Assembly: GCA_020284085.1 (NCBI GenBank)
Contig: JACEVL010000469.1
Coordinates: 781,501-845,500 of the forward strand
DNA: 64,000 nt
Direction: 5' to 3'
DNA from: Aporrectodea caliginosa
Taxonomy: Eukaryota > Annelida > Clitellata > Crassiclitellata > Lumbricidae
Made by a program: the position numbers and the translations under genes. Of this stretch, positions 1-12,300 are shown in pieces. Within the stretch, counting starts at the first letter, position 1, and each line of letters opens with the position of its first letter. The notes beneath the pieces were generated by a model. The model was not told where the DNA came from. It saw only the letters and a list, made by a program, of their open reading frames with translations, and ran no database searches.

Positions 1-347
1 CAAGTTCAAAGAATGCAAGTTACAAGTAGGCTATAGAAAGTAACTAGGTTAAAAATGATTAGGTAATTTTAAACTAAATATTTTAATATTTGATAGAAAT
101 TGTTAGACATTTTGAACAATGAATTCAATGTAAATGTTATAATGTTCATAATGCAATTAATCATGTTTTAGAAAAAACGATTGTCAAATACTAATCAATG
201 TAAATATGGTTTCCTTAAATCTTTGTTATTTCACATTTCAAAGTGAGATGCTTATAGAATTAACTAAATTTTAATTCAAGAATCGGCGCCCAATGCTGAT
301 TATGCCAGTCTCACTAAACAGTCTATAGAAACCGTAATATTTTGAAA

Positions 348-460
348 CTAAGCTATACCAGCGGAAACTTGTCCTGAAAAGAAATTTGTTTCTGAAGGCA
401 ATGGTCTAATAATTTCTAAGATTCTGCCATCACTGCCATCCATATAGCCATAACCATAAC
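348..460 (-). CDS. Kinase coding exon 5: C-terminal tail and stop
   Basis: After acceptor AAATTTTAG, phase 1 joins exon 4 to give a Gly/Tyr-rich start (SYGYGYMDGSDGRILEIIRP), ending in VSAGIA and TAG. No domain is recognised. The decayed homologous stretch at 52905-52998 supports it as real coding sequence. Confidence 0.65.
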
Positions 461-3400
461 CTAAAATTTTATTGCTTCAAGTAGGCAACATCACAACATC
501 ACAAATAGACCATACAATCGGCAACAAAAAACAAAGGGTGAGAAACCCTTAAGGGACCGGCGTCCCGCTAACAGGGTTACCCATGCACATGGAAAAGGTA
601 GCAACAGGTTATGCATGAAAGTACAAAAAATTGTACTTTCATGTGTACATGTAGGCCCTACAATGACTTGTAGCCTATTTACTACCGCCTGTGCATGAAA
701 CACCAACTTCAGTGAGACTGCGGATGGCCTATGCTGTTTTGAAATCATTGCTAGTGGACTTTGGGTAGAGCCTGCTCAAGTTCTGCCACCTGTTACTACC
801 TCTTATGTGTTAGTTGGAACTGACAAAATTGGAGCAGGCCTAGGCTAACAGCACCAGAGACCGTAAATAATAACGATAGTTAGAGTCCCTTAGTTTCGAT
901 ATGGCACTGTCAACGTAATTCGCTCTGTAGTAGTCTACATTTGGCTAATTGTCACGACGGTCTGGCGTTCATAATGATATTGACGACACTTGCGACCCTT
1001 GAAAATAAGACTGATTTAAAAATGTGCGAATGAATTTAAACACGCGTCAAAAATATTTGCATAATGGATTGAAATTTATTAAAAATCAAGCTGTAGGCTA
1101 AATTTAGCTTTCGTAGCTAGGTCTTATTAAACTCTGTACAGAGGCAAACATCAATATGATCATACACCTACTCTTACTTTCGCAAATGTTATCCAGTCGA
1201 CGAATGATATCCTTAAAAGGGAGTCTGCTCTTTGTATCGTTACACCAACAGCCTAAAATATATTATACCAAAATATGCAATTTATGCAATATGTAAAAAA
1301 CATTATTTCAAAGGAAGAATTAAGAAAATTAAAACGTTACACCAACAGTCTAAGATAGGCCCATACCACATATAATTCATGTAATAATTTATGTACAACG
1401 GCATTGTTTCAAAGAGAAATTAAGAAAATAAAAACGATTAAGATTGCAAATTTACTGTATAGGATGATTCATGCATTGATTTTGTATGCAACTGGGGGTC
1501 TAGGACTTTACCCCCGGCCCATTACCCTTTGCCATTTGTTAAGCCATTAACAAGTGACCATTACCCCCGTAGGACATTACCCCCGCCATTACCCCCATCC
1601 CGTATAATATTATATCATAAATATAATTATAATATTATTAATAATATATAATAATATATCATAATTATAATTATAATTATTAATATATAATATTATAATT
1701 AATAATTATAATTGTTAATTATAATTATTAATTATAACTATAATATAATGAATTATAATAATATTTATTAATTAATATAGTAATATAATTATTAAAATAA
1801 TATATAATATGTAATAATAATTAATATCACTAATAAATATATTAATTATTTATTATAATTATATGTATAATATATAATATTAATATATTATATTAATTGT
1901 TATAATTATATTATTATTATATAATATATAATTATTAAATTATATATATATAATATAATATATACACATGTACATAGGTATTTATATAATTATATTAATA
2001 ATAATATATATTAATATTATATTATTTTATAATAATTAATTATATTGTTATTGATTAATTACAATAATTATTATATAATAATATATATAATAATTATATT
2101 ACTGGTTCTAAGTGTCAATAGGCGCTAAGTGCCAATTAATTAACACTAGTTCCGTGCGAAATCTGAGAGTGTCAATAGGCGCTAAGTGCCAATTAATTAA
2201 CACTAGTTCCGCGCGAAATCTGAGAGTGTCAATAGGCGCTAAGTGCCAATTAATTAACACTAGTTCCGCGCGAAATCTGAGATTTGCAGCTCAATCAAAT
2301 GTACACATACGGGGGTAATGGCGGGGGGGTAATGTCCTACGGGGGGTAATGGTCGGGGGTTATGGCAGGGGGTAATGGCAGGGGTAATGGGCCGGGGGTA
2401 AAGTCCGGATACCGCAACTGGGTACGCAAGTAGAATGCTTCAAGTTGTTAAGAATTTATAAGTGTCCCGTCCGCCGCTCGGTTGATATAATATTATTATT
2501 ATTATATGTTACAGTGAATGTGTAATATCAGGGAATGTGTATATACCCTGAAATGTTCAGGGTAGATGAATATTCCCTGATTCACTCGGGGAATGTATAC
2601 ATTCCCTGAAAAACCAGGGTATATACATATACCCTGAAATTTTCGAGTGATTTCTATACACATACCCTGAAAATTTCAGGGTATGTGTAACATCTACTGT
2701 TACATTTCACAAGAACTTTGAAGCATGTACATCTGTTTGTTTTATGTATTGGCTGTCAAGTACGCCAACATAACGAGTGATGACGGACTATCATGGCTCA
2801 CGTGGACAAGTGGACCTGATTGATATGCAGTCCATGCCTATAATAGTGGACATCACAAATGGATCATGGTATACCAAAATCATCTGACCAAATACTGTGC
2901 TCTTCGTCCGTTGTCTACAAAGCTCGCGGCTAAGGTTGCCTATCAACTCAGTAGTTGACATCATGCAGATTATACTTCGACCGTATAGACAACAACTCTC
3001 CAGCGTCAGGTGAAGTGGCAACAGAACCAAATATAAACTCAGAGAAAACGAGCTTCTGCTGGATGCTGACGTCTCCAAAGATGAAGAAATTGCACTTTGA
3101 ACCGCGGTTAAGATGTGGCGGTTAAGGTAATCACATACCCTGAAATTTTCAGGGTATGTGTATAGATATGTGAAATGTAACAGTAGATGTTACACATACC
3201 CTGAAATTTTCAGGGTATGTGTATAGAAATCTGGCCTAATGTGTTATAATACACATTCACTGTAACATATACAAGTGCAAGCTTAGCCCATGTCTGGTTA
3301 CGAGTGAGCTAAATTTATTGGTAGCAATAGACACAAAACGATTTCGTTGCTTAGTAGGCCTATTATAATAGTGCATGTACTAATTTGCCTTCTCATCACT

Positions 3401-6263
3401 GCGTTGCAGATAATGTGAACTCACAGATGTGCTACTCAGTTATAATTCATTAATATGTGACTGTGTCTGAGAAAAGTTCATACTTCGGTTGTGCAGGTTA
3501 GGCAGTTCTAGGATGGGCCACAATGCGTTCTTTGCCTACACGGTAGGGGTTTATATGTGTCTTTCTTGTTGTGTTAGCTAAACATTAGTATCTATGTAGA
3601 GTTTCAGTAAGTTTCTTGATATTATATTATTAATATGACCTACAATCAAAACTTGCATTTAACATGTTCCCTTGATGCCCTAATTTGAAGTCGTAGGCAC
3701 CAGTTAGTTCTCAGCTCCTCCCCCATTGGCGCCACTCACCCACTGTCATCTGCCTCAGTCTCCTCAACTTAAATTAATCACCTCACATGCAGGCTTTCTA
3801 CTCCAAATTGAAGTCTCACCTCTTCAATATTCCTACCCTTATCCAGCTGATCCTCCGCCTTCAAAGCTTTCTAGTCCTCAATGAAACAGTTTCATTGTCT
3901 CTTCTCTCTGATAGCCTATCTCTGACAACCGGACATGAACCTTCACTGGACATGTGCTAAATAAACGAACATGATGATCGATCTCTGTACATCCCTTCTG
4001 ATACGAGCGGCGTTCACCATCTCCTTAGAAAATTGAGTTTACGGTTACGATTACGATTATTATCCATATGACGAAATCATGTTTCAAAAATCCTACGTTT
4101 TTATGGTGAGGTTGTGGGTGGAAGACTCACAGGCATACGAACACGCTCCGCTTTCTATACTTAAAAACATTCACAACCACTAGGTAGTGATTTATTTTGG
4201 GTAATAATCAGTGCATATTTTAACTGTTTAACTACTGGGATATTAAATGTCCCAGTAGTTTTAGGATCATGTCCCAGTAGTTTTAGGATATGTCCCAGTA
4301 GTTTTAGGATATGTCCCAGTAGTTTTAGGATATGTCCCAGTAGTTTTAGGATATGTCCCAGTAGTTTTAGGATATGTCCCAGTAGTTTTAGGATATGTCC
4401 CAGTAGTTTTAGGATATGTCCCAGTAGTTTTGGTGATTTGTCCTAGGTAATACTCTAATTTCCTAACACATTGGAAGTAGCCTACAGTAGGAGACTTTGT
4501 CCCAGTAGTCAGTGGCGTAATAAACAGGAGGGGGTTATTTGTGTGCTTACGTACCTGCATGGATTGAGGAGGGGAAAATTTTTTGTGAAAACACTCGTTA
4601 CTACCCCCCTCGAAAATTCTTCGAGAACTTTCATTACTATCCCCCCTCGAAAAATTTGTAGGAAACGCGTTAGTACGGTCTGATAAACTTCTGACAAAAG
4701 GGTAAAAAGCCAAAAAAAAGGTCATCAGAAAGTTGGTGGAAGTAATGAAGATAATTTTCCGCCAGACCTGTTGTACACAACGGGCGGACACAAACCCTAC
4801 TTATGCCACTGATCCCAGTAGTCCAAACCCGTTAAAATATGCACTGGTAATAATAATATTTACTATAAGGTGAACCTAAACCTGTATCATCTCAAAATTG
4901 GCCGCAATGAGACCTATACCTTGTACACTTGTGTTTTAATCCAAAATTCAGCAGTTGCAGCTCATTCTAGTGCAGGCTCAAACAAGTTTCAATTTTTAAA
5001 ACTTTATGAGGTTTTCATCAGGCATGGTCACTTATGCTTATATGTAGCTTCTCATCGCGAGTCATCGGAAGTAAAATTTAGCACAACTATGGCCTTATGA
5101 GCTTTGCAGAAATATGGCTGGTTCCACATTTATTAGCACGTGCGAAAAGCAAATATGTCATATTTTTGTGTATGCTTACCACAAAGGACTTCCTTAAACT
5201 TTTTATGAATAGATTCAGGAATGGAGAGTGTGAGCTGCCCAGAGCTAGCTTTCGCTACAGTAGATCCTATTGTTTGACCGTTATGTGGAAGTTCCCTTGT
5301 CAACATCTCCCACATTAATACGCCGTAACTAAAACAAACCATATGTGTATAAGCCACTTGTCTGGCAGAGCTTCGTTTACAATGTGTTGCATAACACAAT
5401 ACCTGCATATCTTTAGGTAATCAATCGTTTAACGTACCAAATAATTCGCCCATTGTGGCATATAGTTTGAGTTTGAGCATCAATCCAACTTCTACTTACA
5501 CTATAATGCTTTTCAGCAATCCAACTTCTACCTACATTATAAAATAGTTTCACCAATACAACTTCTATTTACACTGTAACAGTTTTCGATCATTCCAACT
5601 TTCATCTAAGCATTATTATTATTTTCATCATTTTCATATTTTTATCAATCCAACTTCTATTTAAGCAAGAATTCATTTCGTCCATCCAACTTCTATTGTA
5701 CCGAATATAATTTCCGACGCTAAAACCAGGTTTTACCCGATTTGTAATGCGTACATAGTAAGGTAGGGGAACTAGGGGCGAGACGGACCACTTGAGGAAT
5801 TTTCGGATTTAAATAGCCATAAATGTGCAACAAGGGCACGATATCTTTTATACTCACAGCCCACGAAGTAAATTAACTATGGGCAACACAAATTTAATTT
5901 CATCACTTTCGGAAGATGAGATTTTGTAATTGAATTTTTTAAAATTATTTTCCATCTTACCCCAATAGTGGGGCAAGATGGCCCACTGTAGTCCATCTTG
6001 CCCCACACATTAGGCTATTTTTTTATCATGTGTTGAGCTCAGGTAGAATAGGATTTGCATGTAGAAATGTGATTATCTCTATAATAAATAGCGAGAATAA
6101 CACAAAAGACTTGTTAGACTATTATTTCAACACCAGATGGTTGCCTGTCCTTGGACGGTAAAGTTCCGCGAGAAAATAAGCCTACATACAGGTTTTCTGC
6201 GTTTTCTGTATGATTATATTAACGATAATAATGATTATTACTATAATAAATAATAATAATACA

Positions 6264-6322
<59 letters not shown>

Positions 6323-9300
6323 ATCATACATAATCAGTAATCCCTGAGGGATACACTATAAAATCGGGGCAGCCGAGATCGCCACGGACAGGAAAATGAC
6401 CAATTAATGTTAACATAATAATAATAAACAAAATAATTTTATTATTTTTATGAATAATTTTATTATTATTATTATTTATTTTATTGTTATTATTAATAAT
6501 TTTATTATTATTGCTACTATTGTTGTTATTATTACAGTAGTAAAAATTAACGCTGAATAAAAACAGTCTACTACACGTGGAATTTACATAAACGGGGCAA
6601 GATGGATCACGGGTCCGTCTTGCCCCATCGGTGACTGATCCAACTCGCCCCATATGGAAGGATTAAACTTTTCACTACTGAAAAATTGAATCCGCTGTGA
6701 TCCCACCAATATTTAATTCGTTCTTCGAACACAAAAGGGGTGTCTAACAAAATAAACTTGTGTCAAAAACTTGCGACAATGCGTAATTGAATACTTAGCA
6801 AAATATCGCACTTGAAAATAAGATCAGACAAGTCAAAAATCTACTTTTCTTCATAAAAAACGGAAAACTTTCGTTTTGGCCCGAACGTGCAAACAATGCA
6901 CCAAGTCGTCAACAGTATTAAAGTAATTCAAGCACATTCGGTAGGTCGCGACATCATAGATGCGTTAAATTGAAGGGATCCATCATGCCTCAAGGGTCCA
7001 TCTCGCCCCTAGTTCCCCTACTCTAGAATTTTAGTACGATATTAGTCCGACATAAAATCGTTGCATGAAAAGCTTCGATAGTTACACTGACGTAGTACCT
7101 TGATGGATCAAAATAATTCTTGCTAGAGTAGAAGTTGGATTAATTAACAGAATTCTTGATTAAATGGAAGTTGGATTGCTGAAAAGATATCGCAGTGTAA
7201 GTAGAAGTTGGATTCATGCAACGATTTTATATCGGATTAATATATAATACAGAATCTTCGACCTATCGAATCATCGGACTATCGACCTGTTACCGATTAG
7301 GTTACCTAGCTTTAGGTATTCCGATGCAAAAATCAATTCGATTGACATTATTTACATTGCCTTAGATTTTGCAGCGCATTTGCACTGGGTGAGTACAGCT
7401 TAATACGCTGTAGGCTATTATATCTTAACGACTATACACTGTTACAGCCAACATGGGCGCACTTCGGCGAATGTTTGGCTTATCATATCATTTCAGCAAA
7501 TGCTTTTTTAGCGCAGAATTTGCTTGATAATTCTAATAAAATATTTAAACTTCTGCTGTGATCAAGTCAGCATTTTTAAGTTAGACCTATCGGTAATAAG
7601 TTACTCTTCTAAAGGACAGGGTTGGGTCATTCCCTATATGGCCCCGTATGCAGAGTATATGGGCCTACTTGTCATATTCCCATTGCATAACTATGAATGA
7701 AAGCATGAAAAATATCTGATTAACCCACAATATCTGAATGATGTTGAGGACATTTTTATTTACACTTTGCTAAACAGGTACATTACTCGAAGGCTAGGCC
7801 TGAATGTTTGGCTATGCATTGAATATTTCACATGGATGAGTAGGCCCACATATAAGCTTACATTATATAATATTCGGAATTCGTACAGTAGAAGTACGTC
7901 AGACTAATCTTTAATTTAGGTATTCATAACCAAATACCTCATGGAGTTTTCAACTTTTTTAGAAATATCTATAACATTCTTCTTTTAAATGTTTACTGTT
8001 GAAAAATTCTTATTATTCTGGTAAATTAGTCTTGTAAGCTAACTAAGAACAACTGGGCTTTAGCAACATGATTTTCTTAATAATATAATAAATTTCAGAA
8101 TCACCTCCAAACATCACTGCCTTTGGAAAACCTTTGCTGCATTAGAACTTCTGGTGCCATGTGGGTATATGTTCCGCAGAGTGACATTGTGGTGGTGCCA
8201 ACGTGCTCTTGAACACTATCGAAGTCTGTAATCTTGAGTGTCGTCTCCACACGAGCATTCAAAGAATCATAAGGCTCCATCAGCACAACTACACAAAAGA
8301 CAAAACATTTATCATAATATCATAAGAACCTCGCCGATATGGTTAATTATTTTTGTAATCAAATTGACAGCAAGCTTTCAATCATTAGAAACTTTCTAAA
8401 CACACATTTTCCACAAGTATAGAGCTCTTGCTTACAGTGGCGTAGCAAGGTTTTCGGGGGCCCTTGTGCAGAGCTTCGGTGGTGGGCCCCTCCCCTTGAA
8501 TCCGACCTTCGATTTCAAACAACAAAACGCTCGCTATGCATAAGCGCTACTGCATACATTATATTAATAAGGTCAGATCAAATCAAATTGGACAGGTCAT
8601 AAGTGTCAAGTCTACGGTAGTCTAAGAAGAATCCTAAAAGATAAAACGTTCGTTTGCGAGCTTTCTCTTGGGCAAAAATATCCACCACTTTTGAAGTGTC
8701 AAGCTTTTTGCATGTTGATTTTCTATTGACAACATTGCCAGGTCGCTCAGCCGCTCTTCGGACATGATACTTCGTAGATAGTTTTTGATGAGCTTCAGTT
8801 TTGAAAATGATCATTCACATGTCGCAACAGTCACAGGCAAAGTCAGCAGCAACATATAGGCAACGCAGACATCACTGAATGTAGACGGCAGAACAAAATA
8901 GTCTACAATGTAGGACACCGTAGGAGTAACAATTGAACAATTTCGAAGATGGTTGACCTGGTTGACAACTTCGAACGACAGCCTGAGCAAAATCACAACA
9001 GCTGAGCTGGAAAAGCAAGCGAAATGTCGCTAAGCCTACTGTTTATCTAACAATTCGGACGCTGCATAGGGCCTACAGTTCGTCGTCAGAGGCATTCAAC
9101 AATGTTGAAGGCAACTGAGCGCTGACCGTTGCAGTTAACGAGGCAAGGATGAGAAATCGCTGTTGATTTGTCCACTACAGAGTGCGTACGCTGTACATGT
9201 AGATTTTAATAAATAAGATTAATAAATAAGATTTATTAAGATTTGAGTCCCGTAATTCGTAGGCACTAGGCAGTCAATGACACGTAGCAACGATTCAGAA

Positions 9301-12300
9301 GCACTTGCCCGTTTTGAATAGGCGCCACGCCATTTAAGGTCCCCGTGCACGGACCGTTCTAACTGGAGAGTTTTACGTCGCTGAAATAAGTCACCTTCGG
9401 GAAGCGAACCGCAATCCACACGTTCTCTTGCACATGAGATGCAGCCTATGCGTTTACCGATGTAGCTAACTGGGCTTGATTAAGTTGATTTGATTGCATT
9501 CTGAAAGGAAAGCCCCTCTGACGGTCTGACCGCCGGGGGCCCCTGTGCCGCCTGGGGCCCTTGTGCTTTGCACAATCTGCACAACCTATTGCTACGCCAC
9601 TGCTTGCTTAGGACTATCCCATATATTTAATTATTCAGATGTTTATTTATGGTTATTGTTTTTTACTTTTTAGTGTTTTAGAAGCCAAATGTTATAAAGC
9701 ATCGTGTCCCATTTTATGCCTTGACTCCTACCTTTAACTTGCGAATTGTGCTAATAATGTTGATTTCCCACCATATAATAAAACATTGCCAAGCATTTTG
9801 TAGCTAAGGCATCATCATCATCAGCATCAATATCAGCATCAGCATCATCACAAGCAGTTCATGAAGAGTAAATAGGTAAATGTAACATATCTTGAAGAGG
9901 CTGCATATAAATTGCATATAAATTTAACTGAATTAAGGAACAAGTCTACATGTAATGAATCACTATAACAGAAAGGCTTCAGCAAGGGCAGAGTCAGTGG
10001 CCAATGGCGTCCATTTGATTTCAGGCGCCAGGACATGCAGTTGACTCAAAAACCAGTTTCCAAAAGTCTAATACAATATAATTTACGACAGCTACTAAAG
10101 CTTGATCTCCAATTGTTGGCCTCATTTCTCCATGTCTTTACAGTTTCTTGCAGTGTTCGTGATAATGCTTTGAAGACCCGCTATTGTTATTACCAACTGG
10201 GGCGACTTAAAGCCATTAGATCGGTGTCTTCCAATGTGTTTACGACAATGGTGCAATTGGTGCATGCCTTTGTCTCCGCACACTTTGACCATTGTAACTC
10301 CCTACTAATTGGGCTTCCTAAAGTTCTTCTGTCCTCTGCGAAATCTCTCTTAACGCTGCAGCCAGACTTATTGCACGTCTTCCTCGATACTCACATATCT
10401 CCACAAACATGATTAATTATCTTCGCTGGCTCCCTGTCTCGGCTCGAATCAAGTACAAGGTCCTGCTCCTAGTTCCTAAGTCCCAGCAGGGCTTAGCGCC
10501 CAAGTACCTCTGTGACGTGGTGTGTAGGCCGCTCTCCATACGTTCTTCTCACCCTCTCAGTTCTTCTGACCGGCTTGATCTCTTCGTACTGTACATCTGT
10601 AGCGAACCTCATAAACCCACCGTCAGGCTTTCGCTGTTGTGGGTCCCTCAGTATGGAATGGCCTTCCCCTGCAATTCGTAGCAGGATTCTAGAGGAGATT
10701 TCGCTTGCATCTCTTCGCTGCTTAAACACCTTTCTCTTTTCTCGGGCCTGTTACGCTGAAAGCGTTTCTGTATAGCTCTGCTATTAGAAGAGCTTTAAAT
10801 ATGTCCATATTAAATTAGATTTAGATTAGATTAGATTAGATTAGATTAGATTAGGGATCCTGCAATTATGAGCTTGCAACAAGTCGTCTTCATCATTCTT
10901 AATAGGCAGTTCATCGCTAATGCACTGAGAACAGATCCACATAGCAGATCTACAGCAGTGAGAATGGAACGCATTGTTGCATAAGAAACAGCAAATACAC
11001 TAAAAGTCGAAATTGGTGTGTACAAAGCTACATAGTAACAAATCGTCGCCTGAGCAGGCAGTCACGACTTAAAGCCTCAAGCAGGTAGGTGCAGGCTACG
11101 ACAAATAGTCTAGCAGAATTAACTGGGTCAAAGTCGTTTGGTTAATGAATTCACAAACAAAGCTAAGTACAACCAAACAAATCAGGGTATAATCACACTG
11201 TAAAAGACATTCAAATGACCAATTCCATGTACACAAAATTAGATTGAAAGTTATGAAAAGATTAGAACTTATTAACCCTGAATCAACATCACATTAGTTG
11301 GTAGTATGAAGAGATTGGCATAATTAAAAGTTCACAAAAACGTGCTAAAAGTGCACAAATTGCAAATCTGTTGAAATAATTGAAAGTGCACAAAATTTAA
11401 AGTCAAAGTTCCTTTCTCAAAATTTAAGAATTAACGGAAAATTCAAACACTTCATTGGGTCTTCAGAAATTGTGATGAATAGACGATAGTTCCAATCGTT
11501 GTTCAGAGAATCAGTGAATGTTCACCTTACAGAACCTTCAGTATTGTAAATCTCCTCCAAGGCTCCAAACCGTCTCAACTTAAAGACAAATTATGGCCAA
11601 ACTTAAAATTTAGAGAAACATTGCCTTTTTAATTAGCAACGGACACTGTCGACAGTATACTTAATCTATTGCCAGATGTACCTTACATCAGTCACTTAAC
11701 ACTCATCACGGATGCGTTACCGAGTCTCATATATGTACATAATCCCTAACCACTGATTTAAAATTATCATTAACATTTAACACCAAACTGTACTTACGAA
11801 AACGTCACCATGCAATAAATGTACTGAAATTGTAACACAAAACTTACTTAACTAGCACGTAAGATGCTTTATTGTAATTAAAAGTTTGAAAGAAGTAGGC
11901 ATATACTCACTGTTGCTAGACTTCAAGTCCCGGTGAACGATACCCTTGTCATGTAGATACAGCATACCTTCAGCTATCTGCCTAGCCCAATTTAAAACAT
12001 ATATTTGGCGAAGAACCTTGACAGTAGAATTATCTAACAGTTGTCTTAATGAGCAACCACTTGCATATTCCATTACTATGTAAACTGTCTTTGGTTTCAA
12101 ACTTGCATAGTGGATTTCTATCAAGTGTTCATGTTTCAGTGAAGTCCATATAGTTTTTCTACCCTCCACTCTTTTGATTAACTCAAGTCCTTCCTGACCG
12201 ATCAAGATATGCTTTACAGCAAACTTTTTACTGTTCCATGTAAAAGGTCCATAAACTGCACCAAAGGCCCCTTTGCTTATGTAGCTCTTCATATTTATTA

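Larger units (their letters stand above)
4209..4846. mobile_element. hAT-like MITE, 638 bp, perfect 8-bp TSD, carrying a minisatellite
   Basis: Inverted ends CAGTGCATATTTTAAC (4209-4224 and 4831-4846) lie between identical 8-bp repeats gtaataat (4201-4208, 4847-4854). Inside are a 21-bp minisatellite and a second, nested hAT-like element. The duplicated segment near 55070 lacks the element. No coding capacity. Confidence 0.8.
8435..9602 (-). mobile_element. Degraded hAT transposon, 1168 bp, perfect 8-bp TSD
   Basis: Ends CAGTGGCGTAGCAA...TTGCTACGCCACTG lie between cttgctta (8427-8434) and cttgctta (9603-9610). The minus strand about 9000-8590 encodes the hAT C-terminal dimerisation region: LLTLPVTVATCE, a stop in place of the usual Arg/Trp codon, then SFSKLKLIKNYLRSIMSEER and LAMLSIE. 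The element lies in kinase intron 1. The paralogous site (about 60841-60852) is empty. A tRNA-derived SINE sits inside it. Confidence 0.85.
280..10110. repeat. Segmental duplication, copy 1 (kinase exons 2-5)
   Basis: This stretch is collinear with 52850-61830 in the same orientation. Matches by eye include 320-445 with 52880-53000, 990-1250 with 53400-53670, 1440-1490 with 54890-54956, 7400-7600 with 58550-58740, 7660-8300 with 60118-60700 and 9610-10080 with 60850-61760. Differences are mostly element insertions private to one copy. Single-copy matches look clearly diverged, so this is an old duplication, not an assembly artefact. Confidence 0.85.

Noticed and set aside
2112..2318. 68-codon frame of three 19-residue repeats
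   Set aside because: The 57-bp tandem unit is divisible by three; it lies inside a MULE-like element.
4267..4791. 174-codon frame with KTTGTYP repeats
   Set aside because: Product of a 21-bp minisatellite plus the nested MITE; no start context or conserved domain.
10812..10853. TTAGA repeats resembling interstitial telomere sequence
   Set aside because: The unit is TTAGA, not TTAGGG, and it sits at a LINE 3' end, so it is the LINE tail.
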